A DNA stretch of 64,000 nt from Croceitalea sp947503285 (GTDB lineage: Bacteria; Bacteroidota; Bacteroidia; Flavobacteriales; Flavobacteriaceae): assembly GCF_036985505.1 (NCBI RefSeq), contig NZ_BTGQ01000005.1, forward strand, positions 310,001-374,000. Direction: 5' to 3'. The position numbers and the translations under genes are program-made. The stretch's first letter is position 1. Each line of letters starts with the position of its first letter. Positions 36,570-46,319 of the stretch are shown one piece after another. A model generated the notes under the pieces. That model made no database searches, was not told where the DNA came from, and saw nothing but the letters and a program-made list of their open reading frames with translations.

Positions 36570-38975
36570 TTATTCTTCTCGTAATGCTTTGATAGGGTTC
36601 GCCATAGCCGCTTTTACGGATTGGAAACTACAGGTTGCCATGGCAATGAAAAGAGTGCCCAGACCACCCAACAGAAACATCCATACCGAAGGTTGAATGC
36701 GGTAGGTGAAATTTGTTAACCATTCACCCATGAAAAAATACACCACCGGTGATGCGATTACGAACGAAAGCGTAACCAGTCTGACATATTCTTTTGAGAA
36801 AAAGAATATGTTCTCTTGTAGCGAAGCACCTAAAACTTTTCGAATTCCAATTTCCTTTCTTTTCCGTGACACGATGAATGACATTAAGCCAAAAAGACCA
36901 AGACAACCAATCAAGATGGAAAGGATTGAAAAAGTCGTAAACCCCTTGAAGATCAAATTCTCGACCGTGTATTCCTTGGCGATGGCGTCATCTAAAAACT
37001 GGACCTTATAAATCGCATCCGTATAGGAGTCTTCCCAAGCATCCTTTACTTTGTCTAGCGCATCGTATGTCGGGCCGCTTGTCTTTATAAAGGCGTTGCT
37101 TTGATAGTACGTCCAGTTCAAGATGATACAGGGCGAAATATCGTATTGCAATGGGTTGTTATGAAAATCTTTTATCACTCCTACTATCGATGCCTGCCCC
37201 TCATTGATCTGAATTTTCTTTCCAATGGCCTCAGCAGGGCTCCATCCATATGATTTTAAAAAGGTCTCATTGACTATGAATTCATCGAACGCCTCTTTGT
37301 TTGAGATAAAATTACGGCCGGCCAGCAATTCAAGATCAAAAAAATCAAGATAATTGACATCCCCAATTTTCATTTCAGCATTCAATGACTCTTCTTGAGG
37401 TTGTTCTGGCAACTTATAATTGGTGCCCAACTGAATTCCATTTACCGCCATTGGTGGCCCTGATCCAAACGAAACCTGTGAAACCCTTGATTCAGCGCGT
37501 AGCTTCCCTTCATAAACAACAGCCTTTTCTTGATTTGGCGAAGGTGTTATGACTACGGCCTCGCTATGAAAACCCAATTCACTGTTCTTAAAATGATGCA
37601 TTTGAAAAGCCAGAATGATTGCGGCAATCACAAACAGCTGCACGATTACGAACTGAAGGGTGACCAATGCCTTTCTCAAGCTGATTTTAGCACCTTTTGT
37701 GGTATTGAATTTAGCATTCAATGCTTGAATGGGCTTAAATGCCGATAAGACTACTGCGGGGTATATGGCAGCTAAGGTTAGCGCCAGCACAACAGCAGTT
37801 AGCAGGTATAGGAAATGTTTGGATTGAAATTTTAAATGAAGCGTGATTACTGATAAATTCTGGTTAAGAAATTCTATCAGACCTTGAATTATAAAGAGTG
37901 ACAGTACTGCAGCAGCCACGATTACAAAAGCGTTCTCAAAAACAAATCGCACGATTAGGTGTAGTTGATTACTGCCCATAACTTTTCGAATACCTACTTC
38001 TTTAGCCCTTGAATGTGATTGGGCGGTCACGAGGTTTACAAAATTGATTAAGGCAATCAGCAGTATGAACAATGAGATATAAGTTGCGATGGTCAATATG
38101 TTCTTGGGCATGATATACCCACCGGGACTACCACCATAAAGGGTTTCGTTATGAATGTCACCTAAGGGCTGCAAGTGGTATGAAATACGCTTGTCATCTT
38201 GGGCGTTCAAGTATTTTTTCTTCCAAGAATCGATTTTTGATTCAAGAGGTGTTTTTTGGGCTATATCGTTCAAGACCAAATAGGTAGTTCCCTGATAATT
38301 GCCTGACCAATTTGCAGAAAAATAGGGATTATTGACCTTGAAAAACTCATAGGGAATCAGCATATTGTATTGATGGTCGGTATTCCCTTTCGGGTTTTCA
38401 ATCACCCCAGTCACGGTCAGGGGATCTTTACTTTGTAATAATATGGTCTTACCAAGGGCATCTTGATAATTTTTGGATGAAAGGCCAAAGTAGCGTTGCG
38501 CCAGTTTTTTTGTCAGCACCACAGAGGCCATTTCCTTTAATGCCGTGTTTTGGTCACCGGCGAGCCATTCCATATCAAAAACTTTCGGATATTGGGCATC
38601 AACAAAAAGCACGCCCGGTTCTTCAAATAAGTTCTGGTTGTTGACTGGATCCCCAATTTTAAAAACCCGACTTACCGGTCCTGAAATTTGGGTGATGGTC
38701 TTGATTTCTGGAAAATCAGTTCGAAGCGCCTCTGCCAATGGATACGCCGTAGTATTCCAATAGAGGGTTTCATTGGGCAATTTGTTGTGTTGGACCACGC
38801 GGTAGGTGGTGTCCGATTTTTCGTGAAAGGTATCAAATGTCGATTCGTATTCCACAAAAATCAAAATAACGATACAAACACTGAAACCAAGGGTAAGCCC
38901 CAAGATATTTATAAAAGAACTTGAACTGTTTTTTATCAGGTTGCGCCAAGCAATTTTCAAATAGTTTTTAAACAT
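36570..38975 (-). CDS. FtsX/MacB-type duplicated permease P7
   Basis: 801 residues from MFKNYLKIAWRNLIKNSSSSFIN. The open frame extends to 39146, but those 57 residues are an out-of-frame reading of the P8 end and the spacer. Coupling motifs KEVGIRKVMGS and KEIGIRKVLGA, tail NPIKALREE. Its start region, from 38950 through the 17-bp spacer into the end of P8, is part of a 49-bp block identical to the P8 start region. Confidence 0.91.
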   Translation of the reverse strand: MFKNYLKIAWRNLIKNSSSSFINILGLTLGFSVCIVILIFVEYESTFDTFHEKSDTTYRVVQHNKLPNETLYWNTTAYPLAEALRTDFPEIKTITQISGPVSRVFKIGDPVNNQNLFEEPGVLFVDAQYPKVFDMEWLAGDQNTALKEMASVVLTKKLAQRYFGLSSKNYQDALGKTILLQSKDPLTVTGVIENPKGNTDHQYNMLIPYEFFKVNNPYFSANWSGNYQGTTYLVLNDIAQKTPLESKIDSWKKKYLNAQDDKRISYHLQPLGDIHNETLYGGSPGGYIMPKNILTIATYISLFILLIALINFVNLVTAQSHSRAKEVGIRKVMGSNQLHLIVRFVFENAFVIVAAAVLSLFIIQGLIEFLNQNLSVITLHLKFQSKHFLYLLTAVVLALTLAAIYPAVVLSAFKPIQALNAKFNTTKGAKISLRKALVTLQFVIVQLFVIAAIILAFQMHHFKNSELGFHSEAVVITPSPNQEKAVVYEGKLRAESRVSQVSFGSGPPMAVNGIQLGTNYKLPEQPQEESLNAEMKIGDVNYLDFFDLELLAGRNFISNKEAFDEFIVNETFLKSYGWSPAEAIGKKIQINEGQASIVGVIKDFHNNPLQYDISPCIILNWTYYQSNAFIKTSGPTYDALDKVKDAWEDSYTDAIYKVQFLDDAIAKEYTVENLIFKGFTTFSILSILIGCLGLFGLMSFIVSRKRKEIGIRKVLGASLQENIFFFSKEYVRLVTLSFVIASPVVYFFMGEWLTNFTYRIQPSVWMFLLGGLGTLFIAMATCSFQSVKAAMANPIKALREE

Positions 38976-38992
38976 AATGGTTCTTTTTTTGA

Positions 38993-41359
38993 TTATTCGG
39001 TTCGAAGGCTTTTTACAGGGTTGGCCATAGCGGATGCAATTGCTTGATAGGCCACTGTTAACAGTGTAATTAGTATCGCGATGAGGCCTGTTGCTACATA
39101 TATGCTCCAATCTATCGTGATACGATAGGCGAAATTTTGAAGCCATGAATTCATCAATAATAGGGATATAGGTATGGCAATAAAAAAGGCAATTAGAACT
39201 GTTTTTAGAAAATCTCTGGTCAACAGAATGACCATTTTATTAACCGGAGCACCCAGAACCCTACGAATGCCTATTTCCTTTGTTTTTTGCTGAGTTACTA
39301 TTGCGGCCAATCCGAAAAGCCCAAAAGAAGCCAATAAAACTGCAATGATGGAAAAGTAATTTATTGTTTTTCCTAAACGAAACTCAGTTTTGTACATTCT
39401 ATCAAAACGCTCGTCCAAGAATTGATATTCAAAGGGATAAGAGGAGTACTTTGAAAATGTATCCTCTAAAATTTTCATAGTCTGTGATAATTGATCAGGA
39501 TTTATCTTCACTGAGATGACCCTTGAATAGTTGGTCAAACTTATCATTAGTGGTTCTACTTTGCTATGAAGCGAGTGCATATTGAAATCTTTGACAACCC
39601 CGATTACCGTTTCAGTACCATTATGGTCAAAGTGTTTTCCAATGGCTTCTTCTGGATTCCAACCCAAGTTTTTTGCCGCGGTCTCATTTATAATATAACC
39701 TTCTTCTAAATCAGTTCCATAATCCGTAGAGAAGTTTCTACCGGCCAAAAGCTTTATGTTAAAAACATCTAAGTAATCAAAATCAACACGGGTATGGTAA
39801 ATGGCCAAGTCATCTTCTGGGCTACCACCTTCTTCATCATTAATAATCGTGCTTGATTGTATATTATTAGGAAGCCCGTTTGATGAGGTGACCCCTAAAA
39901 TTGCAGCATTTGAAATGAGGTCATTTTTAATTGATTGCATATTGTTTTGAACTGCTTTTTCCCTAATAGGAATAGTAACAATGTGATTTTTGGTGTACCC
40001 AAGGTCTTTGCTTCTAACATATGACATTTGCTGAAACACTACAATACCACCCACTACCAATACAAATGAGGCAACGTATTGACAGCTAATAAGGGTTTTT
40101 TGAACGGTTAGGCCTTTTTGAATTTTTGAAGGGTTCCCTTTAAGAATTTGACTTGGCCTCAATGAAGAAACCACGATAGCAGGATATATGCCCGACAGTA
40201 AAGAGACTATTGCCAATAATAAAAGTATTCCTAAAATATAAGTAGGCTTCAATAAGGTTTGAAAATCGAGGGTACGTTCAATAAGCTCGTTGAAAGAAGG
40301 TAGAAGAAGGTAGCTGGTACCAATGGCGATTATTAAGGCAAGTATTGAGAATAACATTGACTCGCCTAAAAGTTGTACCATGATTTGCTTTTTATGGGCA
40401 CCTATAACTTTTCTAACACCAACTTCCTTCATCCTTTTTACTGAACGGGCAACGGAGAGGTTAATGTAATTGATACATGCCAAGAGCAAAATAATAATGG
40501 CAATGAGCAACATGATTCCCACAAAGGTCTTGTTCCCCCGAATACCGATGTCACCGTTGATATTTGAGCTAAAATGTAAATCTGATAAAGGCTGTACGAA
40601 GTACTCATTACGAAAGGGGTAGCTATCATCTTGTTGGTATTTTGCTAAAAAGGACGGGAATTTTGATTCGAGCATGCCGCTAGTAGTACCATTTGCCAAT
40701 GTCATAAAAACATAGGGGGAGTTGTTCATCCATTTTTGCTTTTGATAGTTCTCATCAAGGGCGATATTAAATACAAAGTCATAATTGAAGGAAACATGAT
40801 CGGGGGGACTTTTAATAATACCCGTTACCTGAAAGGTTTGGCCATCTAAAAAAATCGTTTCGCGGAATACATCCACTTTCCCAAAGTATTTTTTTGCTAG
40901 CTTTTCTGTAAGCACAATACCATTGATCTCGTTTAGTGCGACATCGGCATTCCCTAGTAAAAAATGGCTTCTGAAAACCTTGAAAAAACTACTTTCAGCT
41001 TTAAGCCCTATTTCTTCAGAAAAATTTTTGTCATGGGTGTTTATGAGTGCATAGTGGGGTTGCAAAGCCACAGCTTCCTCAACTTCTGGAAACTCTTCTT
41101 TCATGGTTTTTGCCAAGGGTGCAGGCATTGAAGCGTACAGCTCACTTCCTAAATATTCGTTGCCATGTTGTTGCTGATATACCCTGTAGATGTTTTCATG
41201 GTTTTCGTAATAGGTATTGAACGATCTTTCATATGAGATATAGAGTACCATCACAATGAAACAACTTATACCCGCGGCCAGACCTCCAATATTTATGAAG
41301 GAATATAATTTTTGCTTAAAAAGATTTCTCCAGGCAATTTTCAAATAGTTTTTAAACAT
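38993..41359 (-). CDS. FtsX/MacB-type duplicated permease P8
   Basis: 788 residues from MFKNYLKIAWRNLFKQKLYSFINIGG. The upstream open frame to 41530 is again an overlap with the neighbouring gene and is not used. Coupling motifs KEVGVRKVIGA and KEIGIRRVLGA (Arg-Arg, shared with P9), tail NPVKSLRTE. The first outside domain (GNEYLGSELYASMPAPLAKTMKEEFPEVEEAVAL) is closest to P5. 17 bp downstream of P9. Confidence 0.92.
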   Translation of the reverse strand: MFKNYLKIAWRNLFKQKLYSFINIGGLAAGISCFIVMVLYISYERSFNTYYENHENIYRVYQQQHGNEYLGSELYASMPAPLAKTMKEEFPEVEEAVALQPHYALINTHDKNFSEEIGLKAESSFFKVFRSHFLLGNADVALNEINGIVLTEKLAKKYFGKVDVFRETIFLDGQTFQVTGIIKSPPDHVSFNYDFVFNIALDENYQKQKWMNNSPYVFMTLANGTTSGMLESKFPSFLAKYQQDDSYPFRNEYFVQPLSDLHFSSNINGDIGIRGNKTFVGIMLLIAIIILLLACINYINLSVARSVKRMKEVGVRKVIGAHKKQIMVQLLGESMLFSILALIIAIGTSYLLLPSFNELIERTLDFQTLLKPTYILGILLLLAIVSLLSGIYPAIVVSSLRPSQILKGNPSKIQKGLTVQKTLISCQYVASFVLVVGGIVVFQQMSYVRSKDLGYTKNHIVTIPIREKAVQNNMQSIKNDLISNAAILGVTSSNGLPNNIQSSTIINDEEGGSPEDDLAIYHTRVDFDYLDVFNIKLLAGRNFSTDYGTDLEEGYIINETAAKNLGWNPEEAIGKHFDHNGTETVIGVVKDFNMHSLHSKVEPLMISLTNYSRVISVKINPDQLSQTMKILEDTFSKYSSYPFEYQFLDERFDRMYKTEFRLGKTINYFSIIAVLLASFGLFGLAAIVTQQKTKEIGIRRVLGAPVNKMVILLTRDFLKTVLIAFFIAIPISLLLMNSWLQNFAYRITIDWSIYVATGLIAILITLLTVAYQAIASAMANPVKSLRTE

Positions 41360-41376
41360 AATGGTTCTTTTTTTGA

Positions 41377-43731
41377 TTATTCTGACCGAAGGCTTTTTAC
41401 TGGGTTGACATTTGCTGCCTTCAAAGCTTGTGAACTTATGGTCAGCCATGCAATAATCAGTGATAGTACGGATGCGCTTATGAAGATCCAGATACTTAAA
41501 TCGATTGTATAAGCAAATTGGGCCAACCATTGCTTCATAAAAAAGAAGGAGAGCGGTAGCGCGATTATGATTGACGCCAATACCAGACTGATAAAATCTT
41601 TGGAAAACAGTAGCATAATATTCGATGCCGATGCACCAAGTACTCTTCGAATACCAATCTCTTTAATTCTACGTTCAGCCGTAAAGGCCGCTAGGCCAAA
41701 AAGCCCTAAGCAAGAAATGAGGATGGCAAAACCAGCAAGGTAGGAAGACAATGCGCCTACTCGCTTTTCAGATTCGTAAAGTGCTTGGTAGCTTCTGTCT
41801 AAAAAAGCGTAATCAAATGTATATCCAGGGGCAAATTGTTGGTAAAGTGATTTGATTCTGGCTAGAGCTTCTTTTTCTCGACCTGCTGCTAACCTGGCTG
41901 CGACGGTCCAGGTATTCTCTAGGTGAAAGTAGGCAGGCTTCACAGGCTCATGAAGCGAGGTATAGTGAAAGTCTTTCAGTATGCCGATAACTTCGAGGTT
42001 AAAACCTTCTGAAAGCTGAATCTTTTGTCCTATGGCCTCTTTAGCAGCGAACCCCATAACCTTTGCAGCTGCTTCATTGATGATTATTTTGGTGCTGTCA
42101 GTTGCAAGCTCTTGGGTAAACCATCTCCCTTCCGCCATTTGAAACCTCATCGTTTCATAGAAGTCGTAGTCTACAAAGAACCGTTCAAAAACAATGCGTT
42201 CTTCTGGTGATTTTCCGCTCCATTCCAAGCCAGGGTTTGAGCTTACCTGCCCCAGCAAACTATGACTTGTGCCACCAGCATGTACTACTCCAGGTATTTT
42301 TTTCAGCTCATTGAAGAAAGCCGCTCTTTGAGCTGGTATACCCCCATCTTGACGGAATAAAATGACGTTATCTTTATCGTATCCAAGATGTTTCGTATTT
42401 AGGTATTGGGTTTGGCGATGAATGACAACGACCCCAACGATGAGTATAATCGTGATTGTAAATTGAAAAATGACCATACCTTTTCTTACCCAAATTTCGC
42501 CTAAAGAGTTCTTGATCTCACTTTTCAAAACTTGTATTGGCCTAAAATGGGTAAGGTAAAACGCCGGATAGCTACCCGCAAGAATGCCTGTAACAAACAC
42601 CGTAGCAATTGAAATGGCAACCAGTTCAGGTGTCATTGATAGTATAATGTTCTTATTAGTGATTTCATTGAAGGGGGAAAGTAGCATTGAAACCAACACA
42701 TAAGACATGAGCATTGAGAAGAAAGAGACTAAGATGGCTTCTCCAATGTACTGGCGAATCAGTCCGCTCCGACCGGCGCCCACCGTCTTGCGGATGCCAA
42801 CCTCATGGGCTCGCTTAGTGGCGCGTGCAGTCGAAAGGTTCATGAAATTGATGCAGGCGATGACCAATATGAAGATAGCAATCAGCGAAAATAACCTGAC
42901 GTATACTATGCGACCTCCATCCAGAACCCCGTTTGTGTACCTTCCTTGCAGGTATTGATCAGAGTACTTTTTGAGGAAAAGCTCTGAATTGCCATTCGCG
43001 ACCTTAGATTTGACGTATCCCGAAATTTTCTCAGACGTAACGTCAGAACTTATTCCATCTTCTAAGACAACATAAGTAAGTGGTCCGGTATTGGCCCAGT
43101 CGTTTGCCCACACTGCTTGATCTAGAAAGTCTTGAAGGGGAAGTACAAAATCAAAGATATAGGTCGATTTTCTGTTGATATTTTCAAAAACCCCGGTAAC
43201 GGTAAAGTCCCTATCTTCTCCATAACGTAAGGTTTTGCCCATTGCTTTGGTTGCATCGCCAAAAAGCTTTTTGGCCAGATTTCTAGAAATACAGATGGAT
43301 GTTTTATCATTGAGAACCGTATTGGGGTCGCCTAAAATAAGGGGGTATGTGAAAATATTGAAAAAGTCTTTCCCTGCGTGATAACCACTTTCCCTTACAA
43401 AGATATTTTCATATGATAATAGCGAGGGGTAGATCCAAGTGGTTGTTGTCGCGTATTGAACATCAGGAAAGTCGGCCTTAAGTGACTCGCCCAAAAGACC
43501 AGGTGTACCAGTGGATACAGACTTGTCATTAGCGTATGTCTCTAGCATCATCACCTGATAGAGCCGGTCATCTTTTTCGTGAAATTTATCGATAGAGAAC
43601 TCATCCTGTACCCATAAATAAATGAAGAAAGCGCATGTCAAACCTGTGGTCAGTCCAATAACGTTGATTAATAAACTGGTCTTATACTTTTTAAAACTTC
43701 GCAATGCAATTGTTAGGTTGTGTTTTAACAT
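41377..43731 (-). CDS. FtsX/MacB-type duplicated permease P9
   Basis: 784 residues, MLKHNLTIALRSFKKYKTSLLIN. Coupling motifs HEVGIRKTVGA (His in place of Lys) and KEIGIRRVLGA, tail NPVKSLRSE. Like P2 in the opening and in the YSDQYLQGRYTNG...GGRIVYV stretch before helix 2. The spacer to P10 is 48 bp, AT-rich, with no promoter evident. Confidence 0.92.
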   Translation of the reverse strand: MLKHNLTIALRSFKKYKTSLLINVIGLTTGLTCAFFIYLWVQDEFSIDKFHEKDDRLYQVMMLETYANDKSVSTGTPGLLGESLKADFPDVQYATTTTWIYPSLLSYENIFVRESGYHAGKDFFNIFTYPLILGDPNTVLNDKTSICISRNLAKKLFGDATKAMGKTLRYGEDRDFTVTGVFENINRKSTYIFDFVLPLQDFLDQAVWANDWANTGPLTYVVLEDGISSDVTSEKISGYVKSKVANGNSELFLKKYSDQYLQGRYTNGVLDGGRIVYVRLFSLIAIFILVIACINFMNLSTARATKRAHEVGIRKTVGAGRSGLIRQYIGEAILVSFFSMLMSYVLVSMLLSPFNEITNKNIILSMTPELVAISIATVFVTGILAGSYPAFYLTHFRPIQVLKSEIKNSLGEIWVRKGMVIFQFTITIILIVGVVVIHRQTQYLNTKHLGYDKDNVILFRQDGGIPAQRAAFFNELKKIPGVVHAGGTSHSLLGQVSSNPGLEWSGKSPEERIVFERFFVDYDFYETMRFQMAEGRWFTQELATDSTKIIINEAAAKVMGFAAKEAIGQKIQLSEGFNLEVIGILKDFHYTSLHEPVKPAYFHLENTWTVAARLAAGREKEALARIKSLYQQFAPGYTFDYAFLDRSYQALYESEKRVGALSSYLAGFAILISCLGLFGLAAFTAERRIKEIGIRRVLGASASNIMLLFSKDFISLVLASIIIALPLSFFFMKQWLAQFAYTIDLSIWIFISASVLSLIIAWLTISSQALKAANVNPVKSLRSE

Positions 43732-43779
43732 GATACTTGTTTTAATAATTATTCCACTTTCAGATGTTTTTTTAATTGG

Positions 43780-46212
43780 TTATTCGGTTCGCAAACTTTT
43801 AATGGGGTCGATAACCGCAGCCTTTATACTCTGATAGCTTACGGTTAAAACAGCGATCGCCAGGGCCAATAGCCCCGCTAAAGCCAAGACCCACCATGGG
43901 ATTTCTATACGATATGAAAAGTCTTGTAACCATTTGTTCATAACATACCACCCTAACGGTAGTGATATAAGTATGGCCACCCCGACCATTTTTATAAAAT
44001 CGGTAGTTAGCTTGTAGGTTATTTGACCAATACTGGCCCCCAAAACTTTGCGTATGCCGATTTCTTTGGTTCGTTTCTGGGCGTTAAAGGCCGCCAGGCC
44101 AAAAAGCCCTAGACAGGCTATTAGAATTGATAGTATGGAAAAAACCATAAAAATCTTGCCTAACCGCTGTTCGGCCTCATAAACGGTATTGAAAGAATCG
44201 TCCATAAAGCGGTAGTTAAAAGGCTGGCCAGGAGCGAGTTTTGCCCAAATATCCTCAATACCGGCGATAGTATTCGAAAAGTCCCCGGCATTCAATTTCA
44301 CGGCCATGTTTCCGGTAGACCTTCTCATCGAAAGGCACAGGGCATCAATATCTTCACGAAGTGATTCGTAATGAAAATTCTTGACCACACCAATGATGGT
44401 ATAGAAGGTCGGACTTTCTAGATCGATATCTTGTGAAATTCTTATGCCTAGGGCCTCTTCGGCACCCACACCCAACACCGGTAGCGCCGACTCGTTGATA
44501 ACCACTGCGGTAGAATCCGTACCGAAGCGGTCGTCAAAATTACGCCCAGCTACGAGTTCCATATTTAAGGTCGGAATATAATCTTCGTCAACATTCCAGA
44601 TTTGCATTTGAATGGCATTTTCCTGTTCCCGTGAACCTTCCTTAAAAAAAGAACTATTCGACCGTGCGGAAGGTGTCGGTAAAAAACTGCTCAGGGTGGC
44701 ACTTTGAACCTTTCCCAGTTTGACTACCTCTTCTTTGAAGGTATAAACCTGATCCCCTGCGGCAAAGGTGTCGTCGATTAATACTATCTGGTCTTTTGTA
44801 AAACCAAGATCTTTACCTTGTATAAAATTCAATTGTTGGTAAACCACCAATGTGGCAATGATTAGAAAAACCGAAATGGCAAATTGAAATATGACCAATG
44901 CATTTCGTATGCCTCCGCCACCTGCATCTTTTTGTCCGCCGCCTTTCAGAGTTTTTACCGGCATAAAACGCGACATGAAAAAAGCAGGATAACTTCCTGA
45001 GAAAAGGCCCAACAAAACAGTTGCAAGTAGTATGATCAACCAGAAAAAGGGACGCTCATAGGGGATGGAAATCGACTTGCCTGAAACGTCGTTGAAAAAA
45101 GGAAGTGCGACCAAGGCGAGCATGAAAGCCAAAAGCAATGAAATGAAGGAAATCAACCCCGATTCGGTCAAAAACTGACGTACCAAGTCCAATTTATTTG
45201 AACCCAAAGTTTTGCGGATACCAACCTCTTTAGCCCTTTTTAAGGAGTGTGCGGTTGAGAGGTTCATAAAATTGACACTGGCCAAGACTATCAAGAACAG
45301 TGCGATAAACGAAAGTATATAGACGTTTTGAATGCTACCATTGGCACTCATCTCAGATTGTCTATTAGAGTAAAGATGAATATCCGTAAGGGGCATGGAG
45401 TGGTACCTGTAGTAATTTCCTGCCGCTGCGAATGACTCCATGGTAAGGCCTGGAAAGACTTGTTGCGCCCATGGCAGCAGATATTTTTCAAGTATTGACT
45501 GTAGCGGAGCTTGAAAATCTTCAATCCTGGCCGTTGGTATGAGTTTAATAAAGGTGTAGTAATTGGTATTGCCCCAAACGCTTTCACGGGAATCCGCTAA
45601 GCCTGCCATGGCCATAAAGACACTATGGTCCCTTAAGAAAGAATTTTTTGGCAGATCATCGATTACCCCTGTTACGGTAAAGGTGTCTGTGTTATCTAAA
45701 ATAAGACGTTGACCAATCGCGTTTTTTACGCCAAAATGTTTTTCGGCAGCCGTTTTGGTCAATACCAAGGTATTGGGCCGGGTCAGGGCGCTCTTTGTGT
45801 CACCGACCAATAATTTGATTCCGAAAAAATCGAAGAAAGTCGAATCAACAAACGTCGCCCTAAGCTCTTTTGAGTTGGGTTGCGCATCACTTTTTTTTAA
45901 GAGCATACTCCCTTGATCTCGAAACCGTACCGTGGTCTCTACCTGTGGAAAATCACGGAGTAACGTCTGTGCCATCGGGGCCGACGTCTGTGAAGCGTCA
46001 ATTTCTGCTCCGCCGAACTTGATGTCCGCATCTATTCGATAAATGCGATCGGCATCTGCAAACATCTTATCAAAGGTAAGTTCGTCGTATATGAACAGTG
46101 AGATCAATAAGGCACCTGCCATACCTACTGCCAGGCCAAAAGTGTTTAAAAAGGTGAAGAAGGGCTGTTTTTTTAGGCTTCTCCATGCGATTTTGATATA
46201 GTTTTTAAACAT
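43780..46212 (-). CDS. FtsX/MacB-type duplicated permease P10
   Basis: 810 residues, the longest after start correction. MFKNYIKIAWRSLKKQPFFTF. Coupling motifs KEVGIRKTLGS and KEIGIRKVLGA, tail DPIKSLRTE (Asp replaces the usual Asn). A glycine-rich linker GGGQKDAGGGGIRN sits just before helix 5, between the two half-permeases. Upstream is a 107-bp spacer almost identical to the one before P11. Confidence 0.92.
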   Translation of the reverse strand: MFKNYIKIAWRSLKKQPFFTFLNTFGLAVGMAGALLISLFIYDELTFDKMFADADRIYRIDADIKFGGAEIDASQTSAPMAQTLLRDFPQVETTVRFRDQGSMLLKKSDAQPNSKELRATFVDSTFFDFFGIKLLVGDTKSALTRPNTLVLTKTAAEKHFGVKNAIGQRLILDNTDTFTVTGVIDDLPKNSFLRDHSVFMAMAGLADSRESVWGNTNYYTFIKLIPTARIEDFQAPLQSILEKYLLPWAQQVFPGLTMESFAAAGNYYRYHSMPLTDIHLYSNRQSEMSANGSIQNVYILSFIALFLIVLASVNFMNLSTAHSLKRAKEVGIRKTLGSNKLDLVRQFLTESGLISFISLLLAFMLALVALPFFNDVSGKSISIPYERPFFWLIILLATVLLGLFSGSYPAFFMSRFMPVKTLKGGGQKDAGGGGIRNALVIFQFAISVFLIIATLVVYQQLNFIQGKDLGFTKDQIVLIDDTFAAGDQVYTFKEEVVKLGKVQSATLSSFLPTPSARSNSSFFKEGSREQENAIQMQIWNVDEDYIPTLNMELVAGRNFDDRFGTDSTAVVINESALPVLGVGAEEALGIRISQDIDLESPTFYTIIGVVKNFHYESLREDIDALCLSMRRSTGNMAVKLNAGDFSNTIAGIEDIWAKLAPGQPFNYRFMDDSFNTVYEAEQRLGKIFMVFSILSILIACLGLFGLAAFNAQKRTKEIGIRKVLGASIGQITYKLTTDFIKMVGVAILISLPLGWYVMNKWLQDFSYRIEIPWWVLALAGLLALAIAVLTVSYQSIKAAVIDPIKSLRTE

Positions 46213-46319
46213 GGTTTTTCGTTTTAGTTTCCGTATTAGCTCCTTTGAGGGATGGATATGGAGTTGGTCATATTTTATTAGTTGTTTCTGTTCTCCCTTT
46301 TGGGGAAGTTAGTAGGGGC
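46213..46319. repeat. P10-P11 spacer, copy A of a duplicated spacer
   Basis: This 107-bp noncoding spacer matches the 105-bp spacer before P11 (48690-48794) over its whole length, with scattered substitutions and a few small gaps. It ends in a C/G-rich element (CTCCCTTTTGGGGAAG, then AGTAGGGGC) that abuts the stop codon of P11. Confidence 0.85.

Noticed and set aside
38976..39146. 57-residue N-terminal extension of P7 (and the similar one of P8 at 41360-41530)
   Set aside because: The extra residues are an alternative-frame reading of the neighbouring permease end plus spacer. All family members begin at the M-(F/L)-K-N/H segment.
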